Shown: positions 1 to 10,406 of the stretch, piece after piece
Layout of the letters: each line of letters begins with the position of its first letter
How positions within the stretch are numbered: the stretch's first letter is position 1
Source: Hydractinia symbiolongicarpus
Taxonomy: Eukaryota > Cnidaria > Hydrozoa > Anthoathecata > Hydractiniidae
NCBI RefSeq assembly: GCF_029227915.1
Contig: NC_079882.1
Coordinates: forward strand, 17,806,501 to 17,870,500
Length of the DNA: 64,000 bases
Direction of reading: 5' to 3'
The notes under the pieces: model-generated
What the model was told of the DNA's origin: nothing
The model's input: only the letters and a program-made list of their open reading frames with translations
The model's database searches: none
Made by a program: the position numbers and the translations under genes

Positions 1-124
1 GTATGGTTTGGGCTACACGTATACGTAAGCGGGGTTTGATCAAAGTGTGTAATGAGATCGCCAGGTATATGGTGCCATTATTGAAGTTCCTTTGTCTGGC
101 GCTGAAAATGTAGTTTTGTTTCTT

Positions 125-494
125 TCAATAAACCTGGTGCGATGGGATTTTTGCAGTTGTAGCTATGGTCTGCACATTTTTTTTACTTTCTTGCTCTAAC
201 CTGTAGAAAACGTTGCGACCCCATTGGTGACTTAATGAGATGTAGCCGCCATTCATAATGCATTGCGAATTAGCCGTATAGAGGGAACGGGGAATTAAAA
301 GAGATCGATCGTTTTCTATAATCAAGCCTTTTGCAACACTGTTGATGACTCCCGCTGTTACTCGTGCACCCTTTAAACGCAATGCTTCTACCATAGTAAT
401 CACCTTTTTCATTTTTTCAACCAACATAGCTAATCTACCTCGTTTCTTAGCCTTGATTTGTGGAGGGAGTTTGCCCTTGTTGTTCTTTGCAACC
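125..494 (-). pseudogene. pogo/Tigger-like transposase fragment (N-terminal HTH region)
   Basis: The reading frame on the minus strand gives a basic segment (KKRGR) followed by about 100 residues whose spacing fits the N-terminal DNA-binding part of pogo-like (CENP-B type) transposases: a VTAGVINSVAKGLI helix, then SLSHQWGRNVFYRL, then a TTAK ending. A splice-acceptor-like tract (TTTTACTTTTAG on the minus strand) lies just upstream at about 495, so this may be one exon. No DDE catalytic core follows within the window, so it is a fragment. The family assignment rests on recalled similarity only; moderate confidence. Confidence 0.5.
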
Positions 495-1492
495 TAAAAG
501 TAAAACAAGAAGCCCGGTGGCTTAAAGATTTCCGCCATCAGCAGAGATAAGAACTATGGCATTAAAATATGTCATAGTGTGAGATTATTCAAAAACGCGA
601 TGCATGTTATCTGCAACTAAAGTTTAACAAGTTTAAAAAAAAAAAAAAAAAGTAAGCCCAGCGTAAATATCTTTTGTTCTGAGGACGAAACAAAGTATAT
701 AAGAACATAAGTATTAAAATCTAAAAACATGTTAAGATTATTCTAAGGCTTGACTATAAATCTTTTTAATAAAAATATAAAAAAATAAAAATAAATTCCA
801 AGTGCTACACTCTGTAGCAATTATCATCAAATTAAGGTAACACCTTAAATTACAGAATAATTACCCCCGACTGAATAAGCACTACTTAATTAACTGCCCT
901 GCCAATTAGGCGCCCCCCTCTAATGGGCGAAATTAAATAAGCTCCCTCCCCAGGTGCTTTTTCGTCATTTACGGTAAATTAAGAACATCTCAAGAATATC
1001 AATAGGCTGCATTTCAAACATTAAAAACATTGAAAGGGCTTTCTTCCATATTCATGTTTTAATAAAAAAGAATGTCTATATATAAATAAAAAAATAAAAT
1101 GTTTTACATATATTATTCTCTAAAAAAATAAAAGCTTTAACTTGATGTCTTTGAAATTAATCTAGAAAATTTTGGACATTTTATGATATATACAAATTCT
1201 TCTATGTAACATTGAACTTCTGAATGTTTCAGAATTTAGGCGTTATTCTTACACTCTTGCTCAATTTGAAAATGCCGACGGTGGATGTTTTGATAAATGC
1301 TGATCTAAAAAAGAAAAAACATTCAAAGAATGAGGAAAATGATACAATTGGATACTTTACACAACATATTTATCCCTCATTTTTATCCCTCCATCTAATT
1401 TTAAAACCATCAGGAAAGATGACGTATATACATGACAGATATATACATGATTTTATTTCACATGTAAGAAAGACTAATACAAAAACTATTAA
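495..1492. other. AT-rich stretch, no gene seen
   Basis: Contains a poly-A run near 637 and many AT-rich segments. An open frame at 1224-1496 has no recognisable composition or motif and is probably chance. Confidence 0.5.
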
Positions 1493-1632
1493 CTAGTCGT
1501 TAGCCGGTGGAAAATCTACGGGTTCGCCCGTCCTTTTTATACCGCATTGCGTGCTTCTCGCTATTGCGCAGCTAAGCTACCATTTTGCGTGACAGACAGA
1601 CAGACAGACGTATACGGGTATTATAATATAGA
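1493..1632 (-). mobile_element. short non-autonomous Helitron-like element (1 of 3 abutting)
   Basis: Read on the minus strand it starts with TCTATATTATAATACCCG and ends with a short hairpin (GTAGATTTTCCAC), a spacer and CTAG, followed by T. A TC start, a 3' hairpin about 10-12 nt before the end and a CTRR terminus are the Helitron signature. Its 5' end directly abuts the 3' end of the next element. CTGT tetranucleotide repeats lie near the 5' end. Confidence 0.65.
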
Positions 1633-1806
1633 CTAGTCGTTAGCCCGTGGAAAAATCCACGGGGTCGCCCGTCCTTTAAATTTACCCGTCGCAACAAAGT
1701 AGACAAAAATATATCGCATTTGATATTCGTGTTTCCGTAACATCATTTTCTAACTCAGCGGGGGGTCCGCGCAGAGACAGACAGACGACGGCTATTATTA
1801 TAGAGA
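1633..1806 (-). mobile_element. short non-autonomous Helitron-like element (2 of 3)
   Basis: On the minus strand it starts TCTCTATAATAATAGCCG with CTGT repeats and ends with the hairpin GTGGATTTTTCCAC, a GGGCTAACGA spacer and CTAG. It shares both termini with element 1 and with the tandem array at 56544-59423, so all belong to one Helitron family, but its interior differs. Confidence 0.7.
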
Positions 1807-3476
1807 CTAGCCGGGAAACCCGGCGTTGAAACGCCGCGGTAAGCCACAAGTCAAGGTGTGACCTGCCATTAAACACTATGTGGAGCGCTTAATAAGAGCC
1901 GTAAACTGTACTACACGGTCAGGTGGAGCGCTGTAGTACAGGTACGCAGTATGTCGTTAATGGAGTAAAGCGCACACAACACTATAGTGTTTCGGCTGTA
2001 GTGTATTATTGAAAATATAACTCTACTGTAACTTTAGCCAAAATAAAAACACAATTTACAACCATTTGTTACCCCGTCATAGGAAAAACAATTGGTCAAT
2101 TTTATTTTATTTTGCGAAATAAGTTTCAGTAAAGGTTAACAAATTAATTGTGACACTGGACTGAGCACTTAGTACAGGTAAATCATGCAACACATGCGTT
2201 TAGGCTTAAGACCCTATTTAAAAAAACTATTGAAGCTTTGGTTTACACAACACAGAATACACTCTGTTGAAATGCCGGGTTAAGCCACAAGTAGCTGTGT
2301 TACCCAGCGTTAAACACCAGATTGAGTGATTTATAAGAACCGTCAACTGTGCCACACATTCAAGTAAAGCGCTTTAGTACAGCCATATAGTGTGTAGAAA
2401 ATCAAGTGAAGTGCACACAACTTTATGGTGTTTCCGGGGTAATATACTATTCAAAAAATAACTTACGACAACTTAGGTCAAATAAAAACCCAGATTACAA
2501 ATTAATGTTACCCCGTCATAGCGAAAGCAGCTGGCCAACCTTCTTTATTTTTGAGGGAATGTTCCCTGTAAACAGTGTGTACTTTTTTTCTGTAAAAAAC
2601 GTTATCACAACTTCGGTTAAACAGAAACACAGGAAACAGCCCGTTGTTACCACCGGACTAAGCGCTTAGTACATCTAGACTGTGTCGCACATGAGTATAG
2701 GCATAACACCATTTTTAAAAAAACTTTATCGCGACTTCAGTTTAAAAAATATCAGGAAACCGCCTGTCGTTGTCAAGTTCAGCTAAAAAAATATATACTC
2801 AGCAATTTTATTTTTCAGCATAAGCTTTCATAGCAGTAATAAAATTGGTAGCTGCCTATAACTGCATTTAGCTACTTTCACTTTTTAGCCAGAGGTAGAG
2901 CTAAAAGGAGCTAGATAGGTAGACCCAACTTCAACATAAAAATAAAGAACAATATACCAAACTGAATAAAAACTTTAAAAGAATAGGAATAAATAAAGCT
3001 AGCTATAGCTAGCTGCCTCAAAATGTACGTTTTGTAGCTAGCCAAAAACTTAAAATTGGTTTGTTTAAGATTTATACGTAGCTAGAAAACCTGATGAAAT
3101 ATTCACCTTAACATGTGAAAACAAACTAAATAATCCTATAGGATAAAAAGTACTCAGAAGAAATAAGGAGGATTGAAAGAAAACCTACAAACTTCACACC
3201 ATCACTTCCAAACCAAAATGGCCTTCGTAGGGGTAGCATGTTTCCTCCCGTCGGCATGTTGAGGCCGCGAAGCGCTTGGATTGGTCATTAGTGAAAATGG
3301 AGCCTCGTGATTGGTTTATTACAATGAGCGGCAAAGCAAGGCCGGTAAAAAAAACGGGGTCTGCCGGGGATTCGAAATAAAGCTGCAGGGCCGCGGGGAT
3401 TTTTGGCGGGTCTCGCTACTTGCTCCGCCATGTTGCGCAGAAACAGACAGACGGAATACGGCTATTATTAAAGAGA
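1807..3476 (-). mobile_element. longer Helitron-like element (3 of 3)
   Basis: The minus strand begins TCTTTAATAATAGCCG with CTGT repeats at 3476 and ends in a GC-rich hairpin (CGGCG/CGCCG), a short spacer and CTAG at 1807. Length is 1670 bp with no coding capacity that I can recognise. The interior holds a direct duplication of about 440 bp, listed separately. Confidence 0.55.
1826..2740. repeat. internal direct duplication, two diverged copies
   Basis: Copy 1 begins near 1826 (GAAACGCCGCGGTAAGCCAC) and copy 2 near 2269 (GAAATGCCGGGTTAAGCCAC). Matching landmarks recur in the same order: the TTAAACAC block, GCGCACACAAC/GTGCACACAAC, TTACCCCGTCATAG, and CTTAGTACA. Copies are roughly 440-470 bp and clearly diverged, so the duplication is old. 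Confidence 0.65.
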
Positions 3477-4039
3477 TTGTGAAAATATTTGATTTTTTAA
3501 TTATACTTCTTCAAAAATTTATACAACATCGGTAAAACACAATTTCAGTGAAATATCACTAGAAAGACGAAAAAACATTTTTTCTTCCAAGTATAAAGCT
3601 GCTTTTATTTTAATAGGGTCAGGTTTTTTATAGTAACTTCAAAATTTCAGCAGATTTGACGCTTTTTCGCCTTCAAGTGTTGTAGCAATTGTAGACTCAT
3701 AATTTTGTTCTTATAGTTTATGAAGATATTTAAACATCAGCCTTTCTAATTCAATTTATTTCTTGTTGGCAAAATATTCCCAACATAAACCACCATTTGC
3801 CTGCTCTTAGTTAGCAAACTCCGTTTCATGTGGGCAATTTATATTTTGTTTGTGATTGTATGCTCCCATACACAAATCGCAGTTACATTTAGAGAGAAAT
3901 GTATAAGAAAATGGGAAAAAAACTTTATATGTATGTAAATAAAACCCATGTCGGCGAATACATGCCAACGTGAATCGGCCAATTGCAGTGTCGATGCTGT
4001 CGTGAATTAGAAAGGCTAAACGTATATATATCTGCATAG
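3477..4039. other. non-coding, likely flank of a Penelope-like element
   Basis: No supported gene. The open frame at 3807-4046 lies beyond the 3' end of the Penelope-like remnant and shows no recognisable domain. Confidence 0.4.
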
Positions 4040-4732
4040 TATGCAAGACAACAATGTAATATGTTTATTTTAGCAATATATTTCGAAGTATTACTTCATC
4101 ATCAGGCTATAAATAAAAGTATATAAACAGTAAAACTGCTAAATAAAAAGTATTCACATCACATATCAACATTTACCTACGTACACTATACACAAGTTAA
4201 AAGGTATTAATTGATTAAAACTCCCATGAGGGATAAGTCATAATTAAACTTTTATTACTAATTCACGGCTTTTAAACTCGTCCTTTGTGTTTACTTTAGG
4301 CTTTATTTCCCGAATGAAAAGTGCCTCCAGTGTCATTAAATGATATTCCAACTTAATCGATTTTGCCATTATTTCTGCATGATTGATTGATAGCTCCACA
4401 TTACATGTCTTGAAGTGACGTCCCACAGCAGTATATTTATGCTCTTTGATACGGGTTAGAAGATTTCACGTAGTCTGCCCCACGTAACACGATAGACATC
4501 GTGAACACGTTATTTTGTACACTAAACCGCTTTGCATAGGCTTCGCCACAGGTGCTTTCAATGATGGTAAAACTGATTTTATTTTCTTAATTGTAGAGAC
4601 AATTTTGCATAATGCATTGATGCGTTTTAACGAGCCTTCAAATTTCTCCGTCACCTTCCCTCGATATTGAAGAAAAATAAACACAAAGGACAAAAAGTTA
4701 TGTTGACAAAAATTGCACAATGTTTTTACCAA
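4040..4732 (-). mobile_element. Penelope-like retroelement, 5'-truncated 3' part
   Basis: On the minus strand the protein fragments read through a linker typical of Penelope-like elements (PSLKAPV), then SGLVYKITCSRCLSCYVGQTT, which is the start of a GIY-YIG endonuclease (here the GIY is VYK and the YIG is YVG). After an in-frame TGA the frame continues with LLTRIKEHKY and VGRHFKTCN and ends in a helical tail rich in Lys and Glu. The reverse transcriptase that should precede it is absent, so the copy is 5'-truncated. In life the GIY-YIG domain cuts target DNA for retrotransposition. The copy is dead by stop codon and truncation. Confidence 0.7.
4081..4105 (-). ncRNA. possible hammerhead ribozyme core in the Penelope-like 3' region
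   Basis: The minus strand carries CTGATGA, then a 5-bp stem (GAAGT/ACTTC) with a 3-nt loop, then GAAA. This is the invariant hammerhead core order. Penelope-like elements are known to carry such ribozymes. I could pair only a weak stem III (ATAT) and no convincing stem I, so it may be degenerate or fortuitous. Confidence 0.4.
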
Positions 4733-5520
4733 AAATAGTATATATATCTGGTCTGGATTATTAGGTTACGGAAAAACATACATGTCCCGGTTATAATATA
4801 GATGTAAAAAACGATAAAACATAGTATATAAGTTAGCAATACACAAATCTTTGATATAATGTTTGAAAAAAAATAGTCTATGGCTTGCATATTTTAGCCT
4901 GGCAATTTGCGTTTGGGGTCTGGAAATATATAAACACCATTGTGTCATAATGAAACATGTGTAACTAGCTAGCTAATAGGGTCAGTGATTTTACAAAATT
5001 CAAGTATAATTTTATCCAAGCGAAAAAAAAAATTTTGTACCTAAAATGCTTCTGGTTGGTTAGGGAATTTACCAACCAAGTTCGACAAAGTGCCTAAGCT
5101 TTCAGATAAAAAATATGAAAGTTACCGAAATGGATAATTAAAACCCTTGTAAAACTAAAGAAAAAAACTTTGCTTTTCTGGTAGCTAGCTAGCTTTATCT
5201 ATTCTATAGCTTAGCTAGCTTCTTGGTGACTACAAATGACATGTGCAGATCAGCTAAAAAACATCAGCTAGCTAATCAAAATACAACAAGAAGCCCTGCG
5301 GCTTGAAGATTTCCGTCAATAGCCTGAAAAATATTGAAATTTGAAGCGGACCTTGAAAAGGGAGAATTATGGGGTAAAGAAATCACCGAGTATCCCAATT
5401 CTCAATTGTTATTGTGACTAACCTGCAATGTTAAAATACAATCTAATAAATAAAAAATAAAATAAAATTTTTACAAAGCTATTTGAAGTATTCTAAAATA
5501 ACAGTTAAAACGATAGCCCT
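4733..5520. other. non-coding with AGCTAGCT repeats
   Basis: AT-rich; runs of TAGCTAGCTAGC near 4966 and 5185 that recur through the window and look like a genome-wide simple repeat. No gene seen. Confidence 0.5.
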
Positions 5521-6132
5521 AGGTTAACCCTATTCGGTCTGGGGTTTTTCGAACATACTATGACCGGGGGGGGGGGGGGGCGGATTATAAAATACCACTA
5601 TCTGCTTAAAATATAATTACTTTTGTTCTAGAGCGAATTTTTACATTCTGTTTAAAGTTTCTGAAAGCTAAATAATTTTTTTTTAACATATCTTTTGGTT
5701 TTTACATGGATCAAATAAAAAATTGCCAAAAATTGCCAAAAAAATCCGTTTTTTTCCGAAAAAAATCCGACAAAATCGGGAAAACGGATTAGTCACGTGT
5801 CAAAATTATTCAAAATGATTCTTCTTGATGAAACAAAGTTGTGTTGCAAGTTTCAAGTTCTAAGGATAATCCTAACAGGAGTTATTATATTTTCCCCATT
5901 ATAAGGATTTCATAGAGATTTTCGGGGTAGTTTCGAGTAATGGCCAATATCAAAGCCTCTGACAGGTATGGCACCTAAAAATTTAGCATGCAGGTGTCTA
6001 ATAGATAAATGTTGAAACTCAGTAAGTATCATAGCGATATAAGAAAGCAATCAGGAGTTATTAAAAAAAAAACCGTCAGGGGGGGGGGGCGGAATCCGCC
6101 CCCCCCCCCCCCGGACCGAATAGGGTTAACCC
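5521..6132. mobile_element. MITE-like element with ~19-bp inverted termini and G/C tracts
   Basis: The left end AGGTTAACCCTATTCGGTC (5521-5539) is matched in inverse by GACCGAATAGGGTTAACC (6114-6131). Just inside the ends lie G14 at 5567-5580 and an inverted G10/C14 hairpin at about 6079-6112 centred on GCGGAATCCGC. No coding capacity. The target duplication is unclear. Superfamily not recognised. Confidence 0.6.
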
Positions 6133-6959
6133 ACCATGTGAGGGAAATAGGGGAGATGGCACACTGTGTGGGCTGTTGGATGTTGCAGGGAGTTGTCTGG
6201 TAGAGCGCGGACCCTAATTGAGTCTGCGTAGCTCAAAATAAGCATTAAATACTCTAGGACTCTTCAACAGTTAGCTGTAAAGAACACAAGGAAGCTTTTA
6301 ACGACTAATTATACTATGAGTAGCGTTTAATTATCCTACATCAGCTAAATATATATATATATATATTGTTACAGGTTAATCATCAGTTCACCCTGACTGT
6401 TCGGTGCAGCAACAATAAACTTTTGTCATGTTTCGACAACTTTTCTGCAAAAAATATAAAAAAATCCTGTGCGAATATACCTTTTTATCTGACAGAAGTA
6501 GCCCCACAAAGTGTTGCTTGGAAGTTTTTTTAGCCCCCCTTTTCCCATAAGAACAGGAGTCGGGTGAGTCGGGTGTCCAGTAATGGAAAAATTACGCAAA
6601 GCAGGACAAAGGCTTTTTGTTGCTGGCTCTTTAAGAAAATAGAAACTCTAATCAAAGCACTATCTTGTGTAGCTAGCTAGCTAGCTATATGGCTCTATAC
6701 GAAGTTATTATACGATAGTGAGTATATAAGTAATTTCACCAATATTAAAAGGGGTATGTCAGTACCAAAAATTTTGATAGCTAGCTAGGCAGCACACCTT
6801 TCTCACTTAATAAAAAATAATTCTTACATGATAAAATACACGATTTCAAAAAATGTGCTTAGCTCCCCAGCTACATCAACAAAACTACTACGACCAAACC
6901 AGCAAGTGGCAAGGGGGCGACCAACAAAATGTAAGCACTTTTAGTCATGGCCGTACACA
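6133..6959. other. non-coding flank of Polinton A
   Basis: Contains an (AT)n microsatellite near 6350 and AGCTAGCT runs near 6670. I looked here for a left terminal inverted repeat of Polinton A matching its right side (about 42380-42560) and did not find one, so A's left terminus is probably lost. Confidence 0.45.
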
Positions 6960-7020
6960 AAATGTTCTGGCCACACGAAGAGTACACAATCCCTGTTCAG
7001 ATTGATCAGAATGTGAACGT

Positions 7021-7179
7021 ATGCTGGATGCGTACGACAGATGTACCTGTGGTCGGAGGTTCGTGGTAAAGGATAAAATGTTGTGCTGGTATTGTTATCA
7101 GGATCATATCACGTACAACGGAGGTGATTGCGTATTTACAATGACATGCAATTCTCTGAAGTCGTTCGAAATACAATAA
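7021..7179 (+). CDS. small zinc-ribbon-like protein (A copy, partial)
   Basis: A 52-residue frame with CTCG near its start and CWYC about 17 residues later, a layout suited to one zinc site. The stretch LCWYCYQD followed by TYNGG recurs in Polinton B at 38740-38938, also at the element end, so the frame is conserved and real. The B copy has an additional upstream CxxC pair; in A this part is frameshifted. The end overlaps the next gene in another frame, probably because of a deletion. Role unknown; a DNA- or RNA-binding or regulatory role is only a guess. Confidence 0.5.
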   Translation: MLDAYDRCTCGRRFVVKDKMLCWYCYQDHITYNGGDCVFTMTCNSLKSFEIQ

Positions 7180-7763
7180 ATAAGATTTTACAGTTTGAAA
7201 ATGAGCTTGTCAGGCCTAAATTATTCTACTCATTTGCTGCTACCTTTACAGACATCAACGATATCAATGAGGACTACCTGACGGTGTCGGATCCCATTCT
7301 TGCTAATGGGGATAAGGATCAACAATACATAGTAGGATATCATACACGGGACCTCGTGGTAGCCCTCGGGATAAAAACACCAAATATCTGGTCCCTGCAT
7401 GGGGTCAGCCGGTATAACGCCAATGCAGTACCAGCAAAGAGTCTTGATTTTGAAGAGTATCCTGATTGGGTTGTGAAGTATCGCCAAATCTGGTCCAAGA
7501 TTGAAGAGTTGATATCCGAGCAATTGACGACAGAGCCCGTGAAAAAGGACCGTTATGTGAACACCAAGCTTAAATACTACAAGGACGCGATCAAGACTAT
7601 ATTCTATGGTATGCCAGTACCCTATGATGAGCCCTGCCAAGCCGGTGCCATCTTGGCCATTTCATCGGTGTATATGCAAGGTAAAAACTACTACCCTCAG
7701 CTACATATCACGGAATGTCGGTACAAGAACTTTAAAAAGGAATGGTTGTTAAGTGAGGATTAG
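7146..7763 (+). CDS. conserved Polinton protein of unknown function (A only)
   Basis: The longest intact frame of Polinton A, 206 residues from the first ATG (the frame is open slightly further upstream). It is soluble in composition, with no membrane segment and no motif I can name. Landmarks are IWSLHGVSRYNA, a WVVKYRQIW helix and a Cys-containing PYDEPCQAGAI segment. No counterpart exists in Polinton B between its last genes. It is surprisingly free of stops compared with its neighbours. The true start may be lost at the junction with the zinc-ribbon frame. Function not assigned. Confidence 0.6.
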   Translation: MQFSEVVRNTINKILQFENELVRPKLFYSFAATFTDINDINEDYLTVSDPILANGDKDQQYIVGYHTRDLVVALGIKTPNIWSLHGVSRYNANAVPAKSLDFEEYPDWVVKYRQIWSKIEELISEQLTTEPVKKDRYVNTKLKYYKDAIKTIFYGMPVPYDEPCQAGAILAISSVYMQGKNYYPQLHITECRYKNFKKEWLLSED

Positions 7764-7836
7764 AAACCATATATTTTATAGGTCCTGTATGGCCTATAAA
7801 ATATACCAAATTAAGGCTTATACTGAGGTGGAGATT

Positions 7837-8485
7837 CTAGGTAGCGCTTGCATACTGCACAGACTGAAGTTTTTTTAAAACATCGTTTCTGCCTTCTTCC
7901 CTACCCATGGCAACTATTTGGACACGCTCTTGTTCGTTGATAGCATTCACAATTCTGGAGAACCGCTGCCGCATCTGTTCCTTTAGCAGCATATACCTCT
8001 CCTTTTCCCTGCTGATCAAGCTGTACTCGTAGTCACTAACAACACCATTTTCCATTGCCTTTGAGATGAAATCAATGATAGAGTTCAGTTTCGATTCGGC
8101 CAATAGCCTTATACCCTCATGTTTTTTCCATTTGACGCCGAGCCTTTTTGATGCGTTTCTAAGACCGGCCTGTCCTATCCCAGCTGCAACTGTGAGCCCC
8201 CCATGGCAATGGCCAATGGGACCCCTAGGCCTGAAGCTATAGCTCCAATCCCTAGTCCCGACGTAATGACGCTTATACCAAGTAGTCCGTGGTCACAGAA
8301 GCGTACCCACGTATTATGCATTTAAAACTTCTTGACAAGCCTGTCCGCTTCTTGATTTCATCCCGTAGATATACATCTATTTCCTCAATCTTTTTAAGTC
8401 TAAAGACCTGTCCTTCATCCTGTATGTCGCCGCTTTGTGCAGGTGCACTTAATAAATTCGGGTACAGTTTGCTGATATCAGACAT
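7837..8485 (-). pseudogene. conserved Polinton membrane protein with helical arms (A copy)
   Basis: Homologous along its length to the B gene at 37707-38351. Both start right after AATAAA with an acidic, proline-containing N-terminus (KLYPNLL/KLYPTLP), then RLKKIEE with a charged helix, a glycine-rich hydrophobic middle, and a C-terminal helix with LLKEQ(M/V)RQR and KLQS(V/A)QYxS. In A the hydrophobic middle (about 8104-8290) is frameshifted. The start is set at the ATG after AATAAAG rather than at an upstream in-frame ATG. Probably a virion or membrane protein; no known function. Confidence 0.65.
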
Positions 8486-8523
8486 CTTTATTCTATGAGA
8501 ATGCACATCGTAAGGCCGGTGAA

Positions 8524-9146
8524 CTAAACGTTCTTTTTATGGTGATATTCGTCCGTTAGCATGAACTCGAGGCGATCGGTCGAACCTTTCAGTGGTAGGT
8601 AAACAAGGGTATCAAAATTCCAGGTCAGCATATCTCCCCAAGCGTTTAACTCTTTGGTTGGAAGCAAGGACAGACTTTTAGACTTTTTGCCATCAAGCAG
8701 GCAGTCGTCTTTGTCCAACTGCAGCAGACGAGTCTCAAACTATAGTAAACATCCGTCCTATAGTAAGCATCATAGTCGCCCTTCATATAGTACTTTTTTG
8801 CGGGATCGTAGGTTAGGCCTAAGAGCTCTTGTAATTGTCGATTTATCACCACAGAGTACCCATCACTGACACGGAGTCTGCAGAGTCCATTTTTCAGGAC
8901 AAACAGTTTGATTTCATCCTCTGCTTAGCTATTTACAATGGACGCGAAATCCTCTATTCTGTACAAACCATTCAGGATCTCGATCCGAGTCACTCTCTGA
9001 TCGTGCCCTACCTTACGTATAGTAAACTCATTGTTACTGTACAGGTTCAACCATACAGGCCGAATGCTGATGGATTTTAAGGCAATTCTTGTATACTGTC
9101 CCAAGTAGTCTTCAAATATCGTAGGCTTCTCGATATCACTTTTAAG
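8524..9146 (-). pseudogene. conserved Polinton protein, possible minor capsid (A copy)
   Basis: Matches the B gene at 37071-37705: DIEKPTIF, IALKSISIRPVWLNLY, KLFVLKNGLCRLRVSDGY, LQELxGLxYDPAKKY, then DDCLLDGKKS and LPLKGSTDRLEFMLTDE. A carries an in-frame TAG and frameshifts. The C-terminal pattern, ending in a beta-rich LEFxLTD segment, recalls proteins seen near capsid genes in other Polintons, hence the tentative idea of a minor capsid or penton-like protein; this is inference. It is divergently transcribed from the gene at 9153 with almost no spacer. Confidence 0.55.
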
Positions 9147-9152
9147 AAAAGG

Positions 9153-10380
9153 ATGAACATATACTCATACAACCCCAAGGCAAAGTACAAAAGTAACAGG
9201 GGAGAATGGGCACTTAGTGTAACCAACCTGGAGCATCAGGGTCTGCACGTGTCTACAGACTCGCATATTGAAGTGCAATTCCCTGAATTCACCAAATATG
9301 CCATAAAAATCCCCACCAAGCTGCTAAATGACCCTAATAGAGTGGGTTGGACAGGGCAGGCCTTGGACTACTGGAATATTCAGGTGCATTTTGCCACCAT
9401 TGTGCAACGACGACATTAGGCATCTCTGCCAAACACATGATAGGTTCCGTGCCTCTTGTTAATTCGATCTTCAAATTCCATGCCTATGACCACATGCGTC
9501 GCATATTGGCAAGAATTAAGGTGCCCATGCCGTATGACGACAGTTTCTCCCAGTACAAAAATCCCTACTCAACATCTGTGCATGCACAGGTCTGTCGCGA
9601 ATACGGTGCTAACCCAAATATTCTGTACAAATTCAAGGCTGCATGTCCTCATTGACAAATGGTAGATGGTGGCCGCAAGCTGATGGGGATTGGGCCAAGT
9701 TTATCATTCCAACAAGTCAAGGCCTAACGTCAGAAGGTCTAACCAAACTGAGCGAGAGCATTAGGGTTTACGTGATCTTGTTACTGGGGTCTCAAGCAGG
9801 GGCTCAGGCATCCCTTCTAGGGTCTAGTGCAGACAACTATACGGCAAGGCAGATTTTATTGCAAAAAATTTGAGGCCATGGTACAACGTCAAGAGAATGT
9901 GGGGCATGACATCACCGAATTCCAAAAAGTGCGGCAGTATGCCCGAACTCCGGTAAATTTTGCTGTCATGCCCGGCGTCTACATGCTACCCTCTGACATG
10001 AACTTGAGGAAAGGCAAAATTGTAGGATATAATAACAATATTTTGATCGCACCTGCCAACGTAAACGTGGGGGTGCAGGTCAATGTGAACAACAAACCTA
10101 TTCATACGGAGAGGGCTATCAAACCACTACTCAAGCATACCACACCACCAAAGCATGCTATCAAACCACCCAAGCATGATATATCTCCTATACCTCCTAA
10201 GCATACCACACCTATTACGCCTCCCATACATACTCCCGATCATACCATACAGGCTATACCATGTATACCTCCCAAACATGCCACGCCTCCTATACATAGC
10301 AACCACCACAAAACCAGCATGAAGATACCAAGGCCGCGTTAATCACGATAGGGGTAGGTATCATCATTGCCTATATATAG
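9153..10380 (+). pseudogene. conserved Polinton protein with C-terminal membrane anchor (A copy)
   Basis: Homologous to B 34003-35036. Shared features in order: C-A-T-(T/S) then GIS, a FHAY helix with RIL, YxNPY or NNPF loop, (G)LTxxGxxxLSxSxRxY, an EFQ helix, then GVYM(L/I)PSDMxLxxG and VxxxNxILI, and finally KAALIT with a short hydrophobic C-terminal helix. In A the protein is broken by frameshifts near 9400, 9640 and 9880. A has an extra Pro/His/Lys/Thr-rich tail of about 60 residues (positions 10124-10310) built from PPKH-like repeats and missing in B. Probable virion component; function unknown. Confidence 0.6.
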
Positions 10381-10406
10381 CTTAAAAAATAGGCCCATTT
10401 CCTCAC

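Noticed and set aside
1224-1496. 90-residue frame upstream of the first Helitron
   Set aside because: No motif, runs to the element end, low complexity; chance frame likely.
6009-6203. Open frame with a poly-Pro stretch
   Set aside because: Caused by the C tract of the MITE.
6350-6368. Promoter TATA box near the left end of Polinton A
   Set aside because: It is an (AT)n microsatellite with no gene start in range.
7230-7640. Long minus-strand open frame opposite the A-specific gene
   Set aside because: It is the antisense shadow of the 7146-7763 gene; the plus-strand frame has normal protein composition and the minus one does not.
10127-10309. Minus-strand frame rich in Met/Arg/Gly/Tyr
   Set aside because: Antisense of the Pro/His repeat tail; composition is a product of the repeat.
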